From NCBI GenBank assembly GCA_024274995.1, contig JAJSAA010000145.1:1-5256 (forward strand): a DNA stretch of 5,256 bases. The letters run 5' to 3'. Source of the DNA: Deltaproteobacteria bacterium (lineage in GTDB: Bacteria > Desulfobacterota > Desulfobulbia > Desulfobulbales > VMSU01). Position numbers and translations under genes: made by a program. Under the pieces are notes generated by a model. The model did not search any database and was not told the origin of the DNA. It saw only the letters and a program-made list of their open reading frames with translations. The stretch's first letter is position 1. Each line of letters begins with the position of its first letter. Shown piece by piece: positions 1 to 5,256 of this stretch.

Positions 1-1031
1 AGCAGAACCGCAATCTGAGCGGCGGGCGGAGTGCCGGCCTGGGTACCGCCCAGACCCCAGTTCTGCACCAGGGCGGCCCCCACCAGCATCCCCATGGTGG
101 TAACCCCGGCGTCGGTATCTCCCTGACCAGCGGCAACCATCTGACGCAGCGGGCAGCCGCGCACTAGCACTGCGCCCAGGCCGACCATGAACATGCCCAG
201 AAATCCCCAGCCCAAACTCTCATTGGAACTGGGCTGGCCGTGAAGGGCCAGATTAAACTGGCCGGTCAACATACTGCTCACCGTGGCGAACATAAAAAAC
301 GACCCCAGACTGACTAACAGCCCGGTGGAACGGGGGCAGTTCATAATCTCCCGCGGCCCCCAGAGAAACAAGCGCGCGATACCGCCGGTGATACAGAACT
401 GGGTGTGCTGAGCCCAGGCCCCAAGAATCAAACCAAAAGCCAGCGACATCCAGAAAGGGGCATGCAGGGCGGCGGAGCCCTTGACACTCATGGCGATAAA
501 ATCCGGCTTAAAGACGGCCAGTAATAAGAGAATAAAGAAAAATAACGGGGTGACATAACCACTGGCCCTGGTAGCTACGGCAGATTTGCCAAGCTGAAAA
601 CCATTTTCAACAAACTCCAGACCGGCATAGATGCCGGCCACCAGGCCGACAGCCCCGGCAATGGCGCCAATATCACCGGCGGCGAGGCGCAAAACCATCT
701 TTACCGGACAACCGATAAATACCGAACAACCGATAATAAGCAGAATTCCCACCAGAAAACGCAACAAGGGTGAGCTGCCGCCGGTGGGTACAAACTCCCG
801 CCGCCACAATGACCAGGCAAAAGCCCCGAGAACCAGTCCCAGGAGCTCCGGCCGCATATACTGCATACGGATATTATGTTGCAGCCCCATGGCTCCGGCG
901 ATATTCTCCAGAAAGCAGGAGATACAGAGCCCGGTATTGGGAGGATTGCCATAAAAAGACAGGAGCATCGCCCCAATACCGATAATGGCCCCCATCAAAA
1001 TATAATCCCGATTCTTCAACAGTCCTTTCAT
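1..1031 (-). CDS. yedE: YedE/YeeE-family membrane transporter, selenium-metabolism type (3' end cut by window)
   Basis: This is a polytopic inner-membrane protein of the YeeE/YedE family (COG2391), whose members move small sulfur or selenium compounds. The YedE branch is linked to selenium metabolism by comparative genomics. I translated 343 uninterrupted codons from ATG 1031 to the window edge with no stop. Visible signatures are an N-terminal LCISCF stretch (Cys36, Cys39) followed by ENIAGAMGL, FIGCPVKMVLRLAAGD (Cys108), QFCITGGIAR (Cys213), and RGCPLRQMVAAGQGDTDAG (Cys293). These Cys-bearing half-motifs recur in the two halves, as expected for the family's internal duplication; in the related YeeE thiosulfate transporter such Cys line the path. 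Many hydrophobic segments separate them. The family is usually about 350-400 residues, so little is missing. The start is 20 nt after the TPR gene's stop and has a G-rich ribosome site, so co-transcription is likely. Substrate selenium rather than thiosulfate is inferred from motif resemblance; a downstream yedF/TusA-like gene would strengthen it. Confidence 0.88.
   Translation of the reverse strand, partial: MKGLLKNRDYILMGAIIGIGAMLLSFYGNPPNTGLCISCFLENIAGAMGLQHNIRMQYMRPELLGLVLGAFAWSLWRREFVPTGGSSPLLRFLVGILLIIGCSVFIGCPVKMVLRLAAGDIGAIAGAVGLVAGIYAGLEFVENGFQLGKSAVATRASGYVTPLFFFILLLLAVFKPDFIAMSVKGSAALHAPFWMSLAFGLILGAWAQHTQFCITGGIARLFLWGPREIMNCPRSTGLLVSLGSFFMFATVSSMLTGQFNLALHGQPSSNESLGWGFLGMFMVGLGAVLVRGCPLRQMVAAGQGDTDAGVTTMGMLVGAALVQNWGLGGTQAGTPPAAQIAVL
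703..738 (-). repeat. Imperfect 18-bp tandem duplication inside yedE
   Basis: Positions 703-720 and 721-738 are adjacent 18-bp units matching at 15 of 18 bases. On the coding strand they encode IIGCSV followed by FIGCPV, giving Cys102 and Cys108 six residues apart. The second unit is the recognisable family GCP motif; the first looks like a duplicated copy of it. The unit length is a multiple of three, so the frame is kept. Confidence 0.7.
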
Positions 1032-1039
1032 AAACTATA

Positions 1040-1044
1040 CCCCC
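1040..1044 (-). promoter_or_regulatory. G-rich ribosome binding site of yedE
   Basis: A run of five G on the coding strand lies 8 nt before ATG 1031, inside the 20-nt gap after the TPR gene's stop. It can pair partly with the anti-Shine-Dalgarno sequence. It supports ATG 1031, as does the start of the first hydrophobic segment a few residues later. It is the clearest such site among the four internal gene starts here. Confidence 0.5.
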
Positions 1045-1051
1045 AGCCACA

Positions 1052-1567
1052 CTACCCGCAACCGCCGGCAATCTTGCGCAGCATATAATACAAAACCTTT
1101 TTATCCTTATCAGCCCCGGCCTTACCAGCCTTCACCTCCCGCTCAATGAGGGTCTGGGCCTCAGCCACCGTATTTTTAATCTGCTCTCCACGAAACAAGG
1201 GGGTATTCCTGTCTAAAAAATCGGGGTTTAAATCCACCGCCTGCCGATACTGACGCATGGCGGCAATGGGCCGCTGCAGATGCAGCATGACCTCACCCTT
1301 AAGTATATAGACCTCGCCCTCATAGGGATAATCCTTTTGTAAAAGGTCGGTCAATTTAAGGGCCCGGCGGGGGTTGTCAGCGGCCAGTAGATTTTTGATG
1401 ATTTTGATTTTTCTGGTTAGATCAGGGGAGCGCGTGACCTGCAGCAAGGCCCGGCGGCCGGCCGACGCCCTCTGGGGAGCGCTGCCCTGATAAGAGAAAA
1501 TCAACACCAGAGCCCAGGTCAACAGCACTATCAGAGCAACAGCGGATATTTTATCTAAACGATCCAT
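1052..1567 (-). CDS. Membrane-anchored TPR protein with C-terminal Gly-Gly-Cys-Gly
   Basis: The 171-residue product has one N-terminal membrane segment (about residues 7-25, AVALIVLLTWALVLIF) after a short charged leader, so it is probably an inner-membrane protein with its body in the periplasm. Residues 84-117 form a good tetratricopeptide repeat (EVYILKGEVMLHLQ, then AAMRQYRQAVDLNPDF), and residues 51-83 look like a weaker preceding repeat (KIIKNLLAADNPRRALKLTD). TPRs form helical hairpins that bind partner proteins, so a docking or assembly role is likely. A second helical, charged part (about 127-158) leads to the tail RKIAGGCG, with the only Cys two residues from the end. The gene starts 22 nt after the stop of the two-domain secreted protein and ends 20 nt before yedE. 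No clear Shine-Dalgarno precedes ATG 1567, so translational coupling is possible. No named family is recognised. Confidence 0.82.
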   Translation of the reverse strand: MDRLDKISAVALIVLLTWALVLIFSYQGSAPQRASAGRRALLQVTRSPDLTRKIKIIKNLLAADNPRRALKLTDLLQKDYPYEGEVYILKGEVMLHLQRPIAAMRQYRQAVDLNPDFLDRNTPLFRGEQIKNTVAEAQTLIEREVKAGKAGADKDKKVLYYMLRKIAGGCG

Positions 1568-1589
1568 AAATGGTTTGTAAGCTGCGTTC

Positions 1590-2282
1590 TCACTTCTGCC
1601 CTGCCCCCATTAGACGTAGATCAAAATTATGCCGGTCAGCCTTCAGGGTCAACTCATCTTTTAAAAGATAATCAGCTTTCGGCGGGAAGACGGTGGCAGC
1701 CCCGATATAGAAGTGGCCAGGAGGCAGAAAGAGGGCATAGCGGCCGCTTTTATCCGTCCAGGCCGACAGATAACGGGGAATCAGCTTAAATTTACGGCCC
1801 GGATCAGCAAGGGCATAGGCCAGGGCGATGGGTTTACCATCCGGCCCCATAATCCGACCGCTGACCTCCAGCAGATTCTTATTCCGTTTACGGGCCTTAA
1901 GAGCCGCGTCCTTTAAGCCCATAACCGTAAAATTATACACCATATCCTCATCGGGTCCGGCATCAATCTCCACCGCCCCGCCGGAATGTTTGTCATGCAA
2001 TCCCAGAGGGCCGAACCTGCGGCCGTCCTTACGCAATACCGCCACCGCCCAATAATGCCCCTGGGGCAGGGCCAGGCTGTATTTACCATCATCAGCAGTG
2101 CGGTTAGACATAAAATCCGCCGGTTTCTTGACATTGGGCCCGAGATAAACCGCCACATCGGCCCCGGCTGCCGGTTTGCCGTTCACATCCGTTACCACGC
2201 CGCTCATAACATAGGTTTGCGCCGCCCCGGCCGGAGTAACAAAGACCAGGATAAAGAATATGATAATCAATGTCTTAGTCAT
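1590..2282 (-). CDS. Secreted protein with two carboxypeptidase-regulatory-like beta-sandwich domains
   Basis: The 230-residue product begins with a clear signal peptide (MTKTLIIIFFILVFVTPAGA, cleavage near residue 20-21), so it is exported. Domain 1 (about 24-122) and domain 2 (about 137-226) are homologous: each opens with V-x-G-x-(V/I) and a turn ending GKP (DVNGKPAAG; GPDGKPIAL), followed by a turn with DDGKYSLALPQGHYW or KSGRYALFLPPGHFY. This is the carboxypeptidase regulatory-like / transthyretin-like Ig fold, a non-catalytic beta-sandwich common in surface and periplasmic proteins. A basic linker (KARKRNKN) joins the domains. The frame is open up to an ATG at 2345, but that start would overlap the beta-helix gene by 44 nt and add 21 non-hydrophobic residues before the signal peptide, so ATG 2282 is chosen. 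This leaves 19 nt after the upstream stop. No strong Shine-Dalgarno is seen; a T8 tract lies just before the ATG. The ligand or partner is unknown. Confidence 0.85.
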   Translation of the reverse strand: MTKTLIIIFFILVFVTPAGAAQTYVMSGVVTDVNGKPAAGADVAVYLGPNVKKPADFMSNRTADDGKYSLALPQGHYWAVAVLRKDGRRFGPLGLHDKHSGGAVEIDAGPDEDMVYNFTVMGLKDAALKARKRNKNLLEVSGRIMGPDGKPIALAYALADPGRKFKLIPRYLSAWTDKSGRYALFLPPGHFYIGAATVFPPKADYLLKDELTLKADRHNFDLRLMGAGQK

Positions 2283-2301
2283 AAAAAAAACCGGCCCGCT
2301 G

Positions 2302-4800
2302 TCATCTATAATCTGTTTTCTGTTTTTCAAGTTCCACCGGCTCATAAATTACCCGCCCCAGTTCCGGGTCCCGGCGGCCGTCAAAAAATTTATCCGGTGT
2401 GGTCTTACCCTGCCACCAGTTATAACGGGCATCCACGTCCTCAGCATCAAAATCACCAACCCGGATGTCATAACGCTGGTTATCAATAAAGTTATTGTGA
2501 TGAATTTTTATACCGCTCCCCTTTTTGCGGATAAAAATAGCCATCTCATTATTTTTAAAGGTATTATTATGAATATTCGCCGTCATTATCAAGGCCCGGA
2601 GGCCAATATGATTACCCTCAAAAAGGGAGTTTTTAATCTCCACCGGCCCGCTGCGGAACCGGAAACCGCCGTAGGAATTCAGGAATCGGCAATGATTCAT
2701 AATCAAATTGGTAAAATGGCAGTGGATGTCCCAGGCGGCGTATTCAAAATCACAAAAATTGAAATAACTGCCCATGGCCCGGTCGAGCATGATCTCACCC
2801 CAGCTGTTCGGGGCTTTACGGGTTACGGATGTAAAGCGAATCCGCGCATCAGGGTGCCCCTGCCCCCTTATCTGACCAGAGATCTCCATGCCAACTCCCC
2901 TGGCTAACTGAACGGTCGTGCCGGGAGCAATACTGAGGACGGCCCCCTGCGGCACTGTCACATTATTCCTGAGACGAATCAGACCATACCAGGAAAGATC
3001 AAGCGGCACCTGGGCCAGGGGCCAGCTAAAGACAAAAGGCGCGAGGGCTGCCGGTTTATAGCTCACCAGTCCCAGAGCGGGGTTATCATGTTTATCAAAG
3101 ATGGCCCGGCTCATATCAGCGCCGCCCCACCAGTTACCCGCCGCCCGCACGTTACGGCTGCCGGCGAGTCCCATGGCGTACACCCCGTTGGCCACGATAT
3201 TATTGCCTTTAATCATACCGCTGAAGGAACGGACGCCAATGCCCCTTTCACCATTGCCGGCCACGAGATTACCGCTGATCTCACCCCTGGTATCACGAAG
3301 ACTGATACCGTTCAGGCCGTTATTCAATATGGCGTTGGCACTTACCGTCAGGCTGTCGGTATTCCGTAATAACAGACCATTTTCCAGGTTGGCGGCCAGC
3401 AGATTATGGCTGAATCGTCCAAAAACAGCATTGGCCACCCGCAAACCGAAACGGTTACCGGCCATGACATTGCGCTCGATTACCGCTTCACCTTCCCGTA
3501 TTCGAAGGCCGTCCCATTGGTTATTGGCAAAGATGTTATCATGACCGGTGAGATTCTGGCGGAAAAAATTAACTCCGTTTACATTGGCAAACACCTCGTT
3601 GTTATTAAAATAGACCTCGGAATCACGGGCCTGAACGGCACTCTTGTTATGATAGAACTGGCAATCCCTGATCTCCGCCAGAGATTCCTGAAACTGCAGA
3701 CCACGATAATTATGCTGGATGATGCTATTGGTCACCGCCACATTGGCGAAATGGAAATGCAGACCCCGGTAGGCATCCTCGATCTGACAGAATTCAATGA
3801 GGTTCCGGCTGCGATCGCTGCCGAGAATATTAATGGCGTCCCAGTCACCCCGGCCCCTTTTCTTCTCCGCCGAACGAAAGATAATAGGAGCGTGCGGCGT
3901 ACCCTTGGCAATAAATTCACCCTGGGCCAGGATACCGTTCTCGCCGATTCCATCACCGTTGGTATCCCGTTTGGTAAACTCCACCACGGTACCGGGCATA
4001 ATAATGAGCCGGGCCTTGGGCGCTATCCGCACCTGCCCCGTAATCCGCACCCTGCCCCGCCATATGGTGGTGCCTTTTATGGTCTCATTTTTATAGACCC
4101 GGCGCAGGGGTAAATTATTGGCCAGCTTGTAAAACATGGGGGTAATTTTGACCGCCGGGGCCACAAAACGCCATTCATTCTGCCGTAGATTATGGCTGAT
4201 CTTTGTTTGAGAGCGTTTAACCTGAGCCTTGTTAAATACAGAAAGACCATAGTCATTATCAGTTATCACCGCCTTCATCAGCTCCAGGCGGGCCTTGCCG
4301 CCGGAAGCAATGAGGGCGTAGATGTTATCTCTCATGATGAGATCAACAGCCTTGACCATGCCCCGCAGAACATAGATACCATTCTGCGCTCCGCTCAAAC
4401 GGCAAAAATGCAGATCAGCCCTCCCACCGTCGACAATTATGCCCGACCAGCGCTCACCGCCCGGCGGGCCGCCTTGCGTGAAAACAACGGGCGCCGCCTC
4501 TGTTCCTTCCGCCCGCAGGGTGCCGCGCACCAGAATTTCGGTGCGATGAGACAGAAATTCCGGCTTGATCTTGGTATCTTCCGCCGCCCAGGCCCGAATC
4601 CTGGTACCGGGTAAAATGGTCAGGACAAGCCCGGCTGGAACCAGGACATCCTCCTTGAGCTCCACCACCCCCTGCCAGACCTCATTAGTGGAGAGTACCC
4701 GGCCCGCGGCGCCATGAGCGCTGAGCATCCCGCCAAGGAGAATAAATACCGCCAGCAGCCCCGCCCGGCAACCCAGCCTACTTTTTACTCTTGCCGCCAC
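2302..4800 (-). CDS. Large exported right-handed parallel beta-helix protein, three modules
   Basis: With the GTG start at 4800 the product has 832 residues. Residues 1-33 are a plausible signal peptide: basic start (R, K, R, R), hydrophobic core AGLLAVFILLGGML, end SAHGAAG. Three related modules follow, at about 35-230, 246-583 and 603-823. Each opens with VLVPAGLVLTILPGT-like sequence (RIAPKARLIIMPGT and TVPQGAVLSIAPGT in modules 2 and 3), then G-x-(L/F/I)-x-x-(K/E/Q)-G, a Trp turn and FC-x-(L/I/F). Asn-rich rungs of about 22 residues follow, typical of NosD-like/PbH1 beta-helices. Modules 2 and 3 end in NWW(G/Q)G plus a tail with D-x-x-x-LG-x-V-x-Y-x-P. Such proteins bind polysaccharide or metal, act as adhesins, or serve as scaffolds; no catalytic site is evident. 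The frame is open to 4986, but the extra N-terminus is a shadow of the upstream gene and buries the signal peptide. GTG 4800 overlaps that gene by 23 nt and lacks a clear Shine-Dalgarno, so the exact start is uncertain. The fold call is firm; the function is unknown. Confidence 0.87.
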   Translation of the reverse strand: MAARVKSRLGCRAGLLAVFILLGGMLSAHGAAGRVLSTNEVWQGVVELKEDVLVPAGLVLTILPGTRIRAWAAEDTKIKPEFLSHRTEILVRGTLRAEGTEAAPVVFTQGGPPGGERWSGIIVDGGRADLHFCRLSGAQNGIYVLRGMVKAVDLIMRDNIYALIASGGKARLELMKAVITDNDYGLSVFNKAQVKRSQTKISHNLRQNEWRFVAPAVKITPMFYKLANNLPLRRVYKNETIKGTTIWRGRVRITGQVRIAPKARLIIMPGTVVEFTKRDTNGDGIGENGILAQGEFIAKGTPHAPIIFRSAEKKRGRGDWDAINILGSDRSRNLIEFCQIEDAYRGLHFHFANVAVTNSIIQHNYRGLQFQESLAEIRDCQFYHNKSAVQARDSEVYFNNNEVFANVNGVNFFRQNLTGHDNIFANNQWDGLRIREGEAVIERNVMAGNRFGLRVANAVFGRFSHNLLAANLENGLLLRNTDSLTVSANAILNNGLNGISLRDTRGEISGNLVAGNGERGIGVRSFSGMIKGNNIVANGVYAMGLAGSRNVRAAGNWWGGADMSRAIFDKHDNPALGLVSYKPAALAPFVFSWPLAQVPLDLSWYGLIRLRNNVTVPQGAVLSIAPGTTVQLARGVGMEISGQIRGQGHPDARIRFTSVTRKAPNSWGEIMLDRAMGSYFNFCDFEYAAWDIHCHFTNLIMNHCRFLNSYGGFRFRSGPVEIKNSLFEGNHIGLRALIMTANIHNNTFKNNEMAIFIRKKGSGIKIHHNNFIDNQRYDIRVGDFDAEDVDARYNWWQGKTTPDKFFDGRRDPELGRVIYEPVELEKQKTDYR
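3124..3456 (-). repeat. Five consecutive beta-helix rungs (about 22 residues each) in module 2
   Basis: Residues 449-559 of the 832-residue product fall into five in-register rungs starting NRFGLRV, NLENGLLL, NGLNGISL, NGERGIGV and NGVYAMGL. Each has Asn at the start, Gly before a beta-strand, and a second strand leading to an Asn turn. The last rung ends in the NWWGG motif. The repeat is at protein level; the DNA units have diverged. Stacked Asn positions of this kind form the Asn ladder of right-handed beta-helices. Confidence 0.75.
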
Positions 4801-5256
4801 TTTGACGCATCTTGCGGGCCCGGGCCTGCTTCTCAAACCTGCTGCGGGTCGCCGCAGGATCAGGAATCTTAAACATATTAATATTAATGCCGGAGATAAC
4901 CTCGCCATTTTTGCCATGCACGGCAAGGGCTGTACCCATGCCACCGCGTACCCCCATCCCGGCCTTGATAGCACCAGTTTTGGCATTGCTCTTCAGGGGT
5001 GAGGTCTTGCCATAGGTACCCACCAGGGAACCCGCTTGCGGCCGCCCACCCAGCAAAGATTTACGAGCCATCAGATAATAACTACCCGCCGGCACCTTAA
5101 TGAAAAATTTACCATCCTTACCGCTGGGCGGCGCGATATACTGGGGACGGGGGGCGTTTGATTTATCCTTTAAAAGAATCAGCGCCCCAGCCACTGGTTT
5201 ACCATGGGGATCCAAGACCTGCCCCTCGATGGTCATAAATTTATTAGATTCCTTGA
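4778..5256 (-). CDS. Carboxypeptidase-regulatory-like domain protein (5' end probably beyond the window)
   Basis: The visible product has one beta-sandwich domain related to those of the two-domain protein encoded further down the operon. It opens FMTIEGQVLDPHGKPVAGA, then has GKDGKFFIKVPAGSYYLMA, and closes GEVISGININMFKIPD. Before the closing strand lies a Gly/Ala/Lys-rich stretch (about 50 residues, including KAGMGVRGGMGTALAVHG), longer than in its relatives. The last 25 residues are basic (RSRFEKQARARKMRQ, then SGGKSKK). An ATG at 5236 would give 152 residues, but the frame stays open to the window edge (KESNKF before that Met), the Met falls inside the first beta-strand, and that form has no signal peptide. 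An AAGGA lies 13 nt upstream of the ATG, rather far for a ribosome site. I therefore call it 5'-partial, with an upstream signal peptide or further domain expected. It probably overlaps the beta-helix gene by 23 nt. The role is likely structural or binding; the partner is unknown. Confidence 0.78.
   Translation of the reverse strand, partial: KESNKFMTIEGQVLDPHGKPVAGALILLKDKSNAPRPQYIAPPSGKDGKFFIKVPAGSYYLMARKSLLGGRPQAGSLVGTYGKTSPLKSNAKTGAIKAGMGVRGGMGTALAVHGKNGEVISGININMFKIPDPAATRSRFEKQARARKMRQSGGKSKK

Noticed and set aside
1..1031. Possible selenoprotein or Sec codon in the selenium-related gene
   Set aside because: No in-frame TGA occurs in the 343 codons read, and the motif positions are ordinary Cys codons.
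631..1088. Several short open frames on both strands around 631-1088
   Set aside because: They overlap the yedE frame, whose translation carries the family motifs; the short products are arginine/proline-rich and look like nothing known.
2283..2301. Possible terminator: GC-rich stretch followed by T8 on the minus strand before ATG 2282
   Set aside because: The GC-rich part (CGGGCCGG) cannot form a stem with a loop, and it lies directly at a gene start in a compact operon.
2283..2345. ATG 2345 as start of the two-domain secreted protein
   Set aside because: It would overlap the end of the beta-helix gene and put 21 polar residues before an obvious signal peptide; those residues are an off-frame reading of that gene's end.
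2260..4113. Long plus-strand open frames (for example 2260-2907 and 3406-4113) opposite the beta-helix gene
   Set aside because: They are antisense shadows of a gene with clear repeat structure. Their translations show no domain, signal peptide or sensible composition, and all other genes run on the minus strand.
4817..4826. Perfect palindrome GGCCCGGGCC
   Set aside because: It lies within a coding stretch for Ala-Arg-Ala-Arg and is explained by codon use in GC-rich DNA; no partner sites are seen.
4801..4986. N-terminal extension of the beta-helix frame up to ATG 4986
   Set aside because: It is almost fully inside the upstream gene in another frame, and it would bury the signal peptide behind about 75 residues without any recognisable domain.

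Overview
The window holds five consecutive genes, all on the minus strand and closely packed, so they read as one operon running from high to low coordinates. By eye the DNA is moderately GC-rich. Exported beta-helix and carboxypeptidase-regulatory-like proteins next to a YedE-type selenium transporter fit an anaerobic Gram-negative such as a Desulfobacterota (Deltaproteobacteria) member. That placement is inference; no marker gene is present to fix it.

Layout in order of transcription: (1) 4778-5256, a protein with one carboxypeptidase-regulatory-like beta-sandwich domain, whose 5' end probably lies beyond the window; (2) 2302-4800, a large exported right-handed beta-helix protein made of three related modules; (3) 1590-2282, a secreted protein with two more carboxypeptidase-regulatory-like domains; (4) 1052-1567, a small membrane-anchored TPR protein ending in Gly-Gly-Cys-Gly; (5) 1-1031, a YedE/YeeE-family membrane transporter of the selenium-metabolism type, whose 3' end lies beyond the window. 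The gaps are about 20 nt between genes 2/3, 3/4 and 4/5, and genes 1 and 2 probably overlap by 23 nt. I see no internal promoter or terminator, no RNA gene, no CRISPR array and no mobile element. No stretch of 300 nt lacks a gene.

The first three products look like an extracytoplasmic beta-rich assembly (binding, adhesion or scaffold), and the TPR protein looks like its inner-membrane partner. How the transporter fits with them is unknown. The points most worth a second look are the linkage of this envelope set to a selenium transporter, the repeated Cys and His-x-His positions in the beta-helix modules, the repeated beta-sandwich domain spread over two genes, the Cys near the C-terminus of the TPR protein, and an 18-bp tandem duplication in yedE that doubles a Gly-Cys motif.
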